Origin: Cololabis saira
Taxonomy: Eukaryota; Chordata; Actinopteri; Beloniformes; Belonidae
Direction: 5' to 3'
Length of the DNA: 64,000 bases
Assembly (NCBI RefSeq): GCF_033807715.1
Contig: NC_084587.1
Span: 22,630,017 to 22,694,016 of the forward strand
Below the pieces are notes generated by a model. It was not told the origin of the DNA. It was given only the letters and a program-made list of their open reading frames with translations, and did no database searches. Made by a program: the position numbers and the translations under genes. Positions 25,103 through 38,029 of the stretch are shown piece after piece (position 1 is the first letter of the stretch; each line of letters starts with the position of its first letter).

Positions 25103-25194
25103 TCTGTAATGAGCTGGGATAGGCTCCAGCAGACCCCCGTGACCCTGTACAGGATTAAGCGGGTATAAAAAATAGATGGATGGATGGATGAATT
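25103..25194 (+). repeat. SINE tail with GGAT repeat
   Basis: Reads gagctgggataggctccagc, then agacccccgtgaccctgtac, then aggattaagcgggtata, ending in a short GGAT run. This is the 3' end of the tRNA-derived SINE, well preserved. Confidence 0.75.
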
Positions 25195-28100
25195 AAGTAT
25201 TAATCCAGACATAACTGCAGGAGCATGTTCTGGACTCCACTGATGCTCTACACAGGGTTCAAATAATACAGGCATTTTGAAATGGGGGATATAATTGTGG
25301 AAAGTGTGTTGCTATGGAGGAGCTTCTCGGGGCAGCTGTGGATGAGCGGGTGGTGGCAGCTTCGTCTTCCAGCTGGAAGGTCAGCAGATGGATCCCGTCC
25401 TCAGTCGAGATACTGGCCCCTGAAATAAATCAGGAATTGACTTTAGTTAGTCTTTTAACTAATCACAGCTTCTCATTAAAACTTTTTTTTACATTTTTTT
25501 GTTTTATACTCTGATATTGAACTGCTGGATTTACGTACCAAGATGTTTTCAAAGGTTTTTTTTTCTCACTTTTTTAAGATGCCGAATAATTAACCCTTCA
25601 ATGGTGATGAATTAGCAATGATGATAATCATTAAACTTGGATCAATTTTTAAACATGGAGCAAGTTTCCAGTTCCCATTACTGAATTCATAAAAGGATGA
25701 AAAAATAAAAAATACAATGAAAAGAGACTGAGTACACCAAGCCCTGTTCAGGTGTTGGCGTCAAGTGTCGCCACAGCGGGTTTATCGATATTTGCAGACG
25801 TCACACACACTGATTGCATTATGGCGCAGCGTCCACAAAAGGATTTGCAGATTAATGAAGACACGAGAATAAAACATAGACTCAGACTGCACACATGTCG
25901 AGGTAACCGCAGACACACAAATGCAGTCTCATTTGCCCTGAAAAACTCAGCACACTGCAGCAGCGAAGCGCTGGAGAGTGAACGAAGTGGCTTCCAGGCA
26001 AGTTCTTTGGTCTGCCATTAATTTTACATACTTGAGGGATGTAGATTAAAAAAAAATCCATTTAATTAGATCTGCTGTTTCTAAGTCGGTCAGATCTATT
26101 TTACTCTTGACGATGTGGTCTGCTATAGTCGGCCATAGAAGTTTTCAAACGTAGGCATGGTCTCTCTGAAGACTGTGGAGACGTTAATACATATTCAGTG
26201 TCATAAGTTATTGTTTTCAAAGGCAGACACAATGAACTACAGTTCAGAGAATTGAGAGCAATTTAGCTCAGTTATGTGTAGCCTTTTATTGACTTTGGCT
26301 TCGAACACTATGAATAATGGCTTAGTCTACTTAAATACAAATAAATGTTCATAGAGGCAGACTGGTGATGAGGGGCCTAAGGCATTTCAGCTTGAATACT
26401 TTCTGCAAAACAATTCCAGGCTCGTTCTGCTTGTGAAATCCAATCAAAACATCTAAATAGATGATTAGTTTATTTTAACAAAACTTATACAAGTTTTATA
26501 GATGTTTTCCTTTCGCTGTTTCGTGTGTGACGCTCCGGTCGACGGCAGAGCCGAGCACCGGTAGTTGCGCCGGATGGCCACTAGGGGTCAGGCTGACACA
26601 AAACATCTGGCGCCTGATGCTCGGGGTGAAGTGGACGAGCACATGCTGGGCTGTTGGAGCTTTGTGAGCTGCAGGGTGAGGTCAGAAGAGAACAAATGTC
26701 CACATTGATAACAAGAGAACTTTTATTTTTCATAAATACAGACTTGACCTAATCGTAACAAAAATGAGTTTGAAATCACAAGGCAGTTATAGACATATTA
26801 AAAACTTTTGAAATTGGACCAATGAAAAGAACACTACAAGGAACTGCAGGCAAAGGGAGTGTGTGACTTCAGCAGATGTATTTATGTTCAATGGAAAAAT
26901 CTAGTTTAACGCTTTTTTGTATCGGTCACTGGAAGATGCTGTTTAAGTTATTTTTAATCACCAGTCGTGAATTCTCATTGCAGTCCCTCCTGTAACACCT
27001 ATTATGGCTATAATACATAGTGATTGATGTAGAAAACTTTATTATATATATGGATGAAAATAGGCTGGACAGTCTTACAGCCAAAATTTGAATTTTTTTT
27101 GAAAGAGGAAACTTGATGAAATTGAGTCAGAATACCATTAATGCTTGAAGTTATCACTGAATGTTCATTTTCTAATTTGATTATCAACATTTAGTTTATA
27201 AATAAATACATACATACATTGTTTTTGGAAATACACCTGTTACTATAATGCATATAATTTAATTTACAATTAAATTCGACTCAACTTGACTTTTACACCT
27301 TTCTGTCCTGAAAAGAAAGAAGGGAAAGGGCAAAACAGTACTTAAACTAGTTATTTATGTAGTATTCTCCCTGTTATAAAGATTAGGGAGCCTGGAAAAT
27401 CTCACAGAAAATATGTGTTTTCAACTGGTCTGAATTTTGTTGACATTCAGTTTTAAAAAGTTGTCATGATCTGGACAAGAGAAATAACGTGGAGTAAATA
27501 TTTTAAACATAAATGCAAGGTTTTGCTTTATTTGCTGTGGTATCATGGCAGTTGTTTTAATTAATAGATCATTTTGTGAGAAGACTATGATTTGAAATGT
27601 AGTTTTAGGTTTCATTTGCAGTTTTCAGACCTCGTAGAGACGGAAAACCATGACGGACTTTGCTCTATCAATGCTCACTGGGGTAATATTTTTAATTACT
27701 TAATTGGGTTTCTTGATTAAGTATCTGAATGTTTATTATTCAAAGAGATATTGGGAACTTTGGACAAATGAAAAAAAACAAAAACAAATCATACATTCAA
27801 ACTTGAAGGGGTTATTTTTTTGTTCTGCGAGATTGTATCATGCGCTTATTTTTCTGCTTTCCACACTCACACTTGTGTGTTTTAATATATGTAGTGTGTT
27901 GCAAGGTGGTAATAAACAACCCAGCAGACAACAGAGTCGAGTCTTTAACAAGCTGTCAGGGGCCACAACATTGTTCTCCTGCAGCACGCGGTGCATCTCC
28001 AGGTGGCGACACCCTCGGAACGCCTCGGCGGTCCCAAACACACACAAGCGTGGACGCGTAACCACACAATAATCCACGCCGGTGCTCACATTCTCACTTG

Positions 28101-28654
28101 CAGCCGTGTACACACCAAAACAGCTAATAGGCGGCAGTCGTCTAGCTTAATGGAAGTGCAGAGAGAGTTCTGCTGTTGAGGTGGATAGGGCCCTCTGGGC
28201 AAAAACACATTAACCTATTTGGAGGGCGTGAATTCTAGATGGTGTTATTAGCAGAGACTCTGAGAACCTTGAGTCGAGCTGCTCTAATACTCTGTGCGAG
28301 ATTGTGCTGCTGTGTTGGACGGAGAGGAAGGAGGCGTGAAGAGGAAAGGAAATTCTCGTCCTAACTGACCATCTGAAACCGGAGGAAAGGCGTGAAGCGG
28401 GGGCCCGGAGGAAAAGCTGGACTTCTTTATTTTCTGAGGCTTTTATTAGAGTTTTGGTTGCAGGGTAACAAGGCAGAGCAGCCAGGGAGGAAATACATAG
28501 ATTTTTGATCACAAAAAAAGAAGCTTAGAGACTTCTTGACAACAGGTTGTATTATCATAACCCAGTTAAATAAATAAAATGAAGAGGGAAGGCTTCACCG
28601 TCCTTGTCACAGCTACATACTCAAATCTGCACGAAATATTGCAAGAAAAAAAGG

Positions 28655-28760
28655 GAGGTAATTACGCTTATGCTATCCACCAATTCCAGCCAATTAGCCA
28701 ATTAAGGCTAATTACAGTTTTAGCTTTGGCACAAGGGTTTTCATAATTAACCATTAATCA
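28655..28760. promoter_or_regulatory. Cluster of homeodomain-type ATTA cores
   Basis: Within about 105 bp there are TAATTA (28659), CAATTA (28691), CAATTA (28699), CTAATTAC (28708), TAATTA (28744) and ATTAAT (28753). ATTA/TAAT cores are the standard homeodomain recognition sequence. The density exceeds that of most of the surrounding DNA. The sequence shows motifs only, so an enhancer role is inferred. Confidence 0.35.
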
Positions 28761-30398
28761 AATCCCCACCCTATTTCTCGCTGAGAGACACCCATGCAGC
28801 CGAGCAGACGAGGCGCTCGCGCCGGCTCTTCCAGACTCCCAAGACCACCTTCCCCAGAGGGAGCGAGGCTGTAACCGTTGCCTTTTCTACCTTCTTAAGG
28901 CTCTGGGTTCAGTTTTATTTAACCCTCTCTTTTCTGTTTAAACAGGACAAGTTAATTCATCACATCATAATCCTTTTATACGCACCACCAGCCGGAAAAA
29001 TTGAATATTCAGAGTGATTCTTTTGCTCACGCCGCCCCATCCTCTTTGCCATCGCCATGTGCATGCGATGACTTCAGTGAGGTGAGCTTGGGGTCGGAGG
29101 GGTCTCCTAACCGGTCCCGTTTCCCTCGGCCACCCATAACACTCCAACCCCTATTGGGGCACTGCATTATCTACTTTCAGCGAGATTCTCCAGTTTCATA
29201 GTGTAAGTGAATTTCGTCAAGTTGTACATTATTAAAGAGCAGAAATAATTTATTGAATATTCATTATTTATATTTATACAAGGAGCCTGTCCGCAGGGAG
29301 CAGGTCTCATTTTCAGCCTCATATTTTGTAAACAGGCAGTCACAGAAGTGACAGTTCTTCTGATTTAAAGAGACAGCCCTGCTTATGGAGAGTGATGCCT
29401 ACCTTGAATTCAAATGGAAAGGTGATCAATTTTTAATATTTTTCATGCGGCATTTGCATCGGCTCGCTCCCAGATTCCACTGCTGCCGCTGTCCCCCTTT
29501 TAAATGGACAATGTCTGGCACGCAGGTGAGATGAAAAGTGGAAAAATGCAAGAGAAAGAAAAGCATTGCGGTTCAAAAATGATCTGTTGTAGGAAATAAA
29601 TGGAGAGATAGCCAAAAGGAAGTGAGACGCTGACCTTTTTGCACCTTAAAAAGAATAATTAATGAAAGATTAAATGAATAAATGTTGATTTCATGAAGAA
29701 TTAACTGTTTACTTTCAGTTTCTTTAATTTTATTTCAAACTGAACGAGACAGCTTGTGCAGAGCCTCAGGTCAAATCTTAAAAAAACCCTCAAAAAACCA
29801 TCCAAAAAGTCATAGTGGGTCCACTATTGAATTAAATCTGGAGGAAGAAGGAAAAAAAAAGTGTTTAATTGTTAAAAATCAGCGTGCTTCTTTCTATGTT
29901 AACTTCAGAGTAGAAAGACAGACGTGCAGGCGAGGACAGACAGCCATGTCCATGTTTGTTAGCGTGTCCCCGCACCTCCGCGGCCGCCCTGCCTGCCTGG
30001 CTGGCTTGCTGGCAAGGATGAACAAAATCGCTTTTCAAGGGGAATAATGTAGAACAACATCATGTCAACTTTCAGATTTATTTATATATTTCTTTGGGCT
30101 GCCATTAATTTTAAAGCGGCATTTTAAAGTTGAGAAAAAGGGATTGCTGTGCTCAGACCGAGTTATATGGTTATGTAAATGAATGAAATGAATGTCAAAA
30201 CTCGCAGTGAAGAATTGATGAGGACAGAGAGCGCTTGTCTTGGTTGCGAGGCATGTGGATGAGTGAGGGGACAAGTGACGCTCATTTTCAAAGGAAACTT
30301 TCACGCTGCTATCATGGCAGCCATTGTGACTTGTAGATAAATTTTAATGCCCCACTCTGACGATTCTGTCACTCTCCCTCTTTCTTTTTCTTTCTTTG

Positions 30399-30431
<33 letters not shown>

Positions 30432-30432
30432 C
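30399..30432. repeat. CT dinucleotide tract
   Basis: TCTC repeat followed by a T run. Confidence 0.9.
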
Positions 30433-31718
30433 TTCCTGTAAGCACCCATTGCTATCTCCTCTCCCTATCAGCGATGACATCCGAACAGACACGTGCATGT
30501 GGCGCAGCAGGACCCAGAAAGCCTCTGCACATGGAAAAGAAAGATTGGGTGGGGGGGTGGTGGGGAGTCTTTATAAAAGATTCATCACAAATGTCTCTAA
30601 TCCACTACTGCATTGTCAAGGAGATGTTATAAAGCACACATTGTAAATGGATTCTTTCCTCACTGACTAAAGTCATTTCTGCAGAGGGATGGGGGAGTGG
30701 AACCGGGGCGACAGGGGGCATCTTTGTGTGGCACCAGACAAGTACATAGTGTGAGCAGATGAGCAGCACTCTCTGGGACTGCATTACTACCTGTCCCCAG
30801 TGCTGCGCTGCCACTGAGCCCGACTCTAATGTACAAGCTGGCCACATTCCCCTTGTCAAGGCCTTGACGTCCACATCAAAAATTACCCAACCTAAAGTGA
30901 CAGCCTGCCTTTCCTCCCATCTCTCCCCTCTCTGCAGCCCGGCCTGCTCTCCAGCCCGCTGGAACGGTGCTTTGAAAAGCCAGGACTACCTCTGCAGCGA
31001 CAGTCTTTCAAAGACCACTCAATCTGCAGCCCCTTTCTTCTATTTATTTCTCACCGCAGGCGTTGGGAGGTAAAACAATACGGATGGCACGGTGGAAGCT
31101 CATAATATTAGCTTTAGCTGTGAGCTCTCGGCCATAAATATCACGCTGTCTCATGGAGAATATGACTGGAGCCACTTGAAGTATTAGGATTAAAAAAAAA
31201 AAAAATGAAAAAGGTGGAAGGGGTGTCACTCCCTTCCTTTCATCTTTTATCAAATCACCCTTCAGCTCCTCTGTCCTCCGTGCGCAAAGTGACATAAGTC
31301 TCTCATGCTTTTAGTGGCACTTTTGAAAAATAAGACCTCACTGAAGCAAAAATAATCACTCTTTTCAACACTTCACTCCATCTAGCAATGCTCTTCACTC
31401 CACCATTTCAGAGCCTCTTCAATCACATAAGAGGATATTAGGTATTACTTATTTATTTTCTGCCTGTTGGAGGTTGAAAAAAAAGATGGAAGTGACAAGA
31501 CGGTGAAAAGGGAGACCCGTCCTGCCACAAGCAGGCGCAGAAACATCTGCACAAAATTTGGCACTTTGATCTTGTGCAATGAACAACTTTAGTTACAAAA
31601 AAAAGCTCCAGTTTGTGATCCTTTCAACCTCAGCATCATGGTAATGTGACAAAATGTGACAAATTATGTGCGCTTGGAAGAAAAACTTCATATTTTGGTG
31701 TCGCGTTTTTCTTTTCCT

Positions 31719-31749
<31 letters not shown>

Positions 31750-31756
31750 TTTTTTT
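31719..31756. repeat. CT repeat followed by poly-T
   Basis: About 24 bases of TC repeat and then about 14 Ts. Confidence 0.9.
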
Positions 31757-33376
31757 GCATATTTCTCTTGAGGACCCATGCTTGTGATTCATAATATGGG
31801 ATCAATCAAGAGATGTATTGACCTGTTATAAGCCACACAGGAACATTGTGTAGAGCTTCTGCAGGGACATGTTCATCAACATAAGAGTAGAGAGGATCAA
31901 GAACAGGGATACAGGCACATACCCCTGAAAAAAATTGTAAAATTACCATTTCTTCCAATCAATAATCTTTTGTCAGCTTGCTCTTGCTTCTGTTTGGCTT
32001 TACACATGATTGATGCCATTCAGTCAGTATAACATCTCTATTAAACTGAAAGACAATAGAAAAATAAACAGTTGGATTTTGGCCAAAATGAAAACAGAAC
32101 TATGAAATGGTTTAGTTATCAGATTTTTTTTCTTTCCTGAAGAAAAAAGAGAACATTTATAATATAAGGACCGTCATTAGACCCCTATACAACCCAGAGT
32201 TAGAACGGTCAGACTGTTTTTTTTTTTTTTTAATTTTTAAATCGCTATAGTAGAGTTGTAACTGCACACGTAATGTCTGTTATGGGTGCATTCTTACCAA
32301 ATACTTTATTTAATATGAATGCAGTTTTACTTATTGTATATAGTCACAAATCAAAGAAAAGTGTTCTCAGACAACTTTAAAGTCACCCTATGTAGCAAAA
32401 CAACTTCTGACCACATAGTGGTATAGAGGGTATGCATTGACGTCACTTCCCCACTGGACCACAACCCTTTACTCACACTGAGTGGCAAAACATCAGCAAA
32501 AATGGCTGCAACTGGAACTGTGAAACTGTGGAAAAGACGGGATAACAGCCGATTATCGGCTTAAATTAAAGGCATTGGGACTTGACAGTGACCCGTACAG
32601 TTACCTGAAGAACCAGTGGTCCATGGACATTAATATTTGGCCACGAATCGAGTTTCCTGATATTTACATGTACAGTACTTCGTATTTCTACGCCGGGGAA
32701 ATACACAAAGCAAAGCTTGAAGGCATACAAAAGTCTTGACGCTTGGTACTACTTCAAGGCAGGATTTGTTGGTGAAATTAAAGTGATGAGGACACCGAAC
32801 TTTATGATTTGACCGTTTAACGTTAGCTACCCAAAAATCCGACATTACCTGACACAAAATTGGAACCGCAAATCCACGTCTTGGTGCCTGGAATCCAGTT
32901 GTTTCTGCGAATTGCAGCGATCCGTTTGTCTCTCTTAAAGCGGCACTATGTAACTTTTCCACCTTAATATCATATTTCCAGAGTCATTGTGATGGTACAT
33001 CAACTTCCAACAGGTTTAATGACACCTCTGTCATGGTCTGAGGGGGTCTGTATCACCTTCACTGGCACTATGTAACTTTGAGGAGCATGGTAGGAACCCT
33101 GCCACACTAAAAAACTACAATTTTTTACGGCTTTGACTGTTTTACGGCATACGTCACTTCCCCCTCCTTCCCGATTCGTAGTCGAGATGAAAATGGGCGG
33201 GGCGTGGAGCGCAGCTCCACAGAAGCTGGTAACCCGTTGCTGTGTTGTGGCTGCAGCAGCTCCACACATAACAGACGTGGGGAAAAGATCGCTAATGGTT
33301 TAACTTTTCACCGCTTTCCTGCTTGGAGGCAGAACCACGGAGGCCGGCCAAGTATCTGATAACAAAGTAAAAGAGT

Positions 33377-34503
33377 AAGGCTGCGTCCCAATACTCCCCC
33401 TCGCCCTCGTTTTCTTCACTAACCCTAACTTTTGCGCGTTCCCGTGAAGGTAGTGGTGTCCCAATTCCTCTTTTCACCAAGGGGGAGTGGGCATAACGAG
33501 GGCTAGGGGCTGAGAATAGCCCCTTCAAATCGAGGGATTTCAGATGCTCACTAGCGAGGGGGTATGAACATTTCCCAGAATGCTTTTGCCGTAGGCTCTG
33601 CGTCGATTTGACTCGCCGACCGAAGGCAAACAGGCAGACTCGTCTCAGAGAAAAAGAGAGAATTAATCCTGTGACTCGTCAGATTTGTTTTGGATGTTTC
33701 TGATATAATAGTCTTCAGAAACCACAAAGTAATCCAGCTGTTATCCGGGTAATTTACACACTTTCAGATAAAGTTGCGGAAGATCACGCCAGAATAAAGG
33801 GATTTATGGTTCTGCGTTACACCAACGCAGAGCCTACGGCGTAGGTTACGTAACCTACGCCGTAGGCTCTGCGTCGATTTAGCGCAGACCCAAACTCCGG
33901 AGCCGGCAGACAGAAATCTCTAAATTTCGGAGCAAATTTCTTAACAGGCGTAGCTACAACTGTTAGATTTCATCTATTAAACCAACATCTTCCTAAATGA
34001 TTTATTTCAGCCAGTGTAATTCTCAACAGAGCTGCGTCCCTGGAGAGAGTTTCTCTCCCGGGGCGACGCAGCAGCTTGACCCGGCGGACACGTCTCTTCT
34101 CGGGCTGTGAGCTGAGGCTGCTCCCCGGGGGCGGCGGCTATTCTCATCTCCGAAAACATCGGGTCAAATTTCTTAACAGGCGTTATTTGGATAAACTGAG
34201 TCCCGGTTGCGGATCTTAAGGTTACCTTTATGCCTGAAAAAATATTAAAACTTAATAAAGTGTCATATTAACAGCGCTACAGCTGAAATTAAAACAGCTT
34301 TTGGCTCTCTGCTTCCTGTTCAGGTTAGGGATGAAAACGAGGGGGAGTAGGAGAAATGGGACAGGCACCTGGCCCAAGTGCCCTTGATTTCAAGTGCCCT
34401 AAAATCTCCCCCTTCTTTTTTAGGGGTTAGGGAAGAAAAGAAGGGCGAGTGGAGAAAAGAAGGGCGAGTGAAGAAAAGTAGGGGGAGTATTAAGATTGGG
34501 CCT
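33377..34503. mobile_element. Nested hAT-like element, 1127 bp, 8-bp TSD
   Basis: AAAAGAGT is found directly outside both ends (33369-33376 and 34504-34511), a perfect 8-bp duplication. The left end reads aaggctgcgtcccaatac and the reverse-complemented right end reads aggcccaatcttaatac, giving imperfect inverted ends sharing CCCAAT and ACTCCCCC. Just inside them, inverted arms share phrases such as ccctcgttttc and gaaaacgaggg. A TAA target (PIF/Harbinger type) is an alternative reading of the same edges. The element holds a perfect 50-bp palindrome at 33825-33874. No coding region was recognised. Confidence 0.7.
33825..33874. repeat. Perfect 50-bp palindrome
   Basis: Two exact 25-base arms, with no spacer, meet between 33849 and 33850. 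The left arm begins acgcagagcctacggcgtag. It contains two copies of the CTACGGCGTAGG-type block that recurs in teleost DNA transposons. A single-arm relative occurs at about 60735-60765 and another at about 33590-33610. Confidence 0.97.
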
Positions 34504-35362
34504 AAAAGAGTCGTCGGCTCGGTTGGATCGCGACTGTAACGACCAGGCATATCATTAGAACAAAATCTTTTGTGAATAGGACCTTAAAGCGGGGCAAATT
34601 GCGGGCACAAATGCGGCGCAATTCACAGCGCTATTTGCGGGCGCAATCTATTCTTTGTGGATTTGGCCCTATGAGTACAGTTGATCGCACAAAAGCTCTT
34701 TCCCATTTTAGATGTTTTCGAGTGTGCTCAAACTGAAAGTTTACGCTGCCACTCAGTCTTTCTGCCACTCAGTGGGCGTAACCCGCTGTGAAGTTGCATC
34801 TGTGACGTCATGTGCATTCCCTCTATACAGAGCTCCTGTGTTGACAATACTGAGCTAATGAGTGGTGATGGTCCAGCATGTCCTGTAATATCACTTTGGT
34901 AAAACTCCGGTACTCAGGGTTCCTTTCCAGAAGTGTACTGTATATAACAAACAAAAGCTCCAGCAAGGTTAGTTTATTTATAGCTCTTTTTGGAAAGTGG
35001 ATAGTTGGAGCCATAGCAACCTTGAGGTCGGTCCCCCTTTAGTCTCAGCTGCTACTGCATAAAAACAAGACAGGGGATGACCTATTTGCATGTAGCTGGC
35101 GCTGTCCTCTGAACTGGTGCTCCACAGCTTAAGATACAGGTACAACAACCATTGTCTATTACACTCGGGGTGCTCTCTGTTGAACTTGAATATTAACTTT
35201 CTTGTAAGATGCTGCCTCCATGTGGTTAGAAGTGTTAGTGCTACATAGAGTGGCTTTAACCCAACCATAACCTAGATATTTATTTTGAGCAAACTCTTTG
35301 TGATGTTACTGTTCCATCTGAAGTTTTATTTTACATCTGAAGTTCATTCTGATAGTTAATGT

Positions 35363-35363
<1 letters not shown>

Positions 35364-35404
<41 letters not shown>

Positions 35405-35450
35405 GGCACTTTATTAATCCCGAGGGAAATTCAAAAAGTTAAAAGTTACT
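35364..35450. repeat. GACA microsatellite plus LINE 3'-tail
   Basis: About ten GACA units run directly into a block reading ggcactttattaatcccgag followed by ggaaattc. The combination of a GACA/GATA run with tttattgatcccgagggaaatt is typical of 3' tails of fish CR1/L2-type LINEs, by recall. The tail reads in minus orientation, with the microsatellite as the 3' end. Confidence 0.65.
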
Positions 35451-35527
35451 TCCAATTTTTCATTGTGTCCACAGGTGTACGGGTTTTCAATACCTGCCCA
35501 AGGGAGGAAATGGTTTAAACCAGAGTC

Positions 35528-35737
35528 TTTCAAGTCCTATCCTTGGCCTCCCCTGTCTTGCAAGTTTTAGATGTTGCCTTGCATCAACACAACTAATTCT
35601 AATTAATGGTCCTCATTAGCTTGCAATCAAGTTTTGCACAACTATGTTGATGACAGAGCTACTTGTGTCACGCTGTGCTGAAGCAGGGTAGCATCTAAAA
35701 CATGCAGGACAGGGTGGCCCGAGGACCGGACATGAAA
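35528..35737. mobile_element. MITE with inverted ends, about 210 bp
   Basis: The left arm tttcaagtcctatccttggc pairs with the reverse complement of the right end, tttcatgtccggtcctcggg. The match extends through CCCTGTCxTGCAxGTTTTAGATG on each side. This is the common teleost MITE family also seen at 21596-21708. No clear target duplication was found. Confidence 0.7.
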
Positions 35738-35739
35738 AA

Positions 35740-38020
35740 TCCTGGTTAAAACAAAGCACCAGCATTTGAAGTCAAACAAGAACAACTGCAGTTGCTCAGT
35801 TGTACACTCGGGCACATAAGACAAGCCAATCTCCATTGATTCCACGTTGAAATGGCCAACTTTGCAGCAGAAATCCAAATTTACAGCCTTGCTCAGAAAC
35901 CAGTCTGGGTCACCACAGCTAGTCTTCATATCCTGTCACTTCAGTTAGAATTTTTATAAAGCAACAAATATATGTAATTGATTAGTTGCTGCCACAACCA
36001 GTAGCCTATCTAGCAGTCATGACTTGAGACACTTGGTGCTTACCACTATATTGACTTCTGAGCTCAGATTGAGCAGTAAATAAAGACATAACAAAGAATA
36101 CTCATTCATATTTGAAAGACAATCAATTTTGTTGTGCTTTTGGTTTTACAAACACAGTGCTATGATTGGCTGTGGTTTGGCCTGGAAAGATCTGATGATT
36201 AAGTGTAGCTAGGAGCAGGCAGCATGTGGTAACCGATCGCCGTCTAAACGGCGGTAATTCCTGACTGCGCTAACAAAGTGACGTTTGAAAACGAGAGGTA
36301 CTGTTGCAGTTTCACAGTTTCTGTGGCGTGGATCAGCTGAAGGAGCCAAGGGCCACGGCAGATCATTTCAGGACCTCTCCGAGTGAAAGTCTGTTGGGAC
36401 CAGCAGTCAATCAGTAATGCAGGTGGGCTTGCTCGAATACAACAGGTCTAACCTCTGCTAGTGGCGAGCCAGGGGACTGCAGAGCTCTGCTAGTCCTTGT
36501 TTCAGCTGTGGTAGCACTTATTTCAGTCGTGACAGTTGAAACCAGGATGTTTTGGCTGGTTTAATCAGAGTGAATGCAAAGTAATATTATTTAGAATCAT
36601 GGGTGGGTACGTTCCAGTCGACTTCCCAGTCCTGGTCTGTCCTCCCATTTGAAGCATAGCACTGTGCAATATGAGAAAAAAGAGGCTACAAAACTATTCG
36701 TCCAGTGCTTCTTCTACAGTCTGTGGTTTACTCCCACTGCCACTGGTGCTCAACTTGCTCCTTTGTCTGTCAAACTATTTTGCCACTACTTTAATCTTTG
36801 TTCCCTATTTAGGAATGTTTTCTTTATTTGCCGACCTGTTTCTTGTGATGTCCCTTTGCAGCTTTGGGAATATTACTTCATAATTGTCTTTTTGTGGGTT
36901 TGCTTGGTTCACTAGTTTGTGTGTCTCTTTTCTGACATTTAAAAATAGAGCTTTTACTTGTTTTTATATTTGTGCATTTTGGGCTCATTACAGAACAATT
37001 CGGGCCGTTATGAACCCTCCCATCCTAGGATTTGTAGTAGGTTAACTCTTCCACCGATATTTTTTTTTCGTGAATGAAAGATTGGCTTCATGAGCAGTGG
37101 GCCAGTGGGCGCCCCTATAGTCATGGAGGTTAAATAGTGTTTACAGCACTGCCCAGGATTACTCATGTTTGGTTTCTTCTTTGGTCACTCTCTCATTTTC
37201 TCTTGCATCATTACGTTCTCGAGTCTCTTTATCACCTCTGCCATGATGCCGGCTCTTGCTCTGTCTGCAAGGTTCATTGTGGTTGATGTTTGACATAGTT
37301 CCAGAAGCGATATGTCACAAGACTCACAATGGCAGTCAAAAGTTACTTTGATGGGTTTTTTTTCCAAAAAAGCAGGGAAGAAAATGTGTGACTGCTAGAC
37401 AATATTTCCTTCAAATGAAACTGATATTTTAACATGAATAAAAGTCTTTTGTGCTGCTTTAAATGGAAAGAGAGTGATATTTATGAAAAATGTAGGAATG
37501 AAAATGAATCCACACTTTAATTTGAGGCTCCGACTGTGTTTGAACTGTAGTTTAGGACTGATGAGCTACATTTTACCACACTGAAAGCTCTCTGAAACAT
37601 ATCTGTTAAACAGAGCTTAATGTGGAGGCTGCTTGTCTTTTTTTTTTCCTGATCATGTGACAAACCTTCCTTTTTATAGCTTCTCATCTGCTGTGATTCT
37701 GCCACTCAACATAATCATGAACACTGTTTCTGAGTCACTCCACCTGGTTACAAGGCGGTTGACAACACCTGTCCTTTAGTTTTTGAGAGGATTGGTACCG
37801 AATCTCCAGATTTCAGTTGGTTGTTGCTTTTTCATGGAGGGTTCATTCTTACTGCTGACTGATGCCTCCTCTGGTCCCGTGCCAGCCCAGATAAACCCCA
37901 CCCCAGTTTTTGAGCTTATTCATTGGACACAGTCACTACTTTTTGCCTGTGGTTCTCCTGCTCTGGTGGCAGATGAAATAACGGTAGCCTCTTAAAATAA
38001 GAACAGCCAGATACCTGAAA
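35740..38020. other. Intergenic DNA, nothing recognised
   Basis: No gene or known repeat family recognised. The open frames at 36649-36915 and 36671-36883 overlap in two frames of the same strand, are rich in hydrophobic codons and have no domain signature. Confidence 0.45.
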
Positions 38021-38029
38021 TGTCTAGTG

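Larger units (their letters stand above)
25200..32370. other. Gene desert segment with candidate regulatory DNA
   Basis: No gene recognised. Notable contents are a CpG-rich island-like patch at 26525-26640 with a CTCF-like site, a homeodomain-type motif cluster at 28655-28760, a CTCF-like site near 30708-30720, and CT-rich tracts near 30399-30432 and 31719-31756. Open frames here (for example 27704-28072 and 25275-24859 minus) overlap each other and carry no domain signature. Confidence 0.4.
32381..35255. mobile_element. Composite TTAA-flanked element, about 2.9 kb, with nested insertion
   Basis: The left end reads AGTCACCCTATGTAGCA and the reverse-complemented right end reads AGCCACTCTATGTAGCA, a match at 15 of 17. 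TTAA borders both ends (32377-32380 and 35256-35259), as for TTAA-targeting transposons. Related blocks recur inside (cactatgtaacttt near 32944 and 33065), pointing to an internal relative or duplication. A separate element (33377-34503) has inserted within it. No transposase motif was recognised in any frame, so it appears non-autonomous or eroded. Confidence 0.6.
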
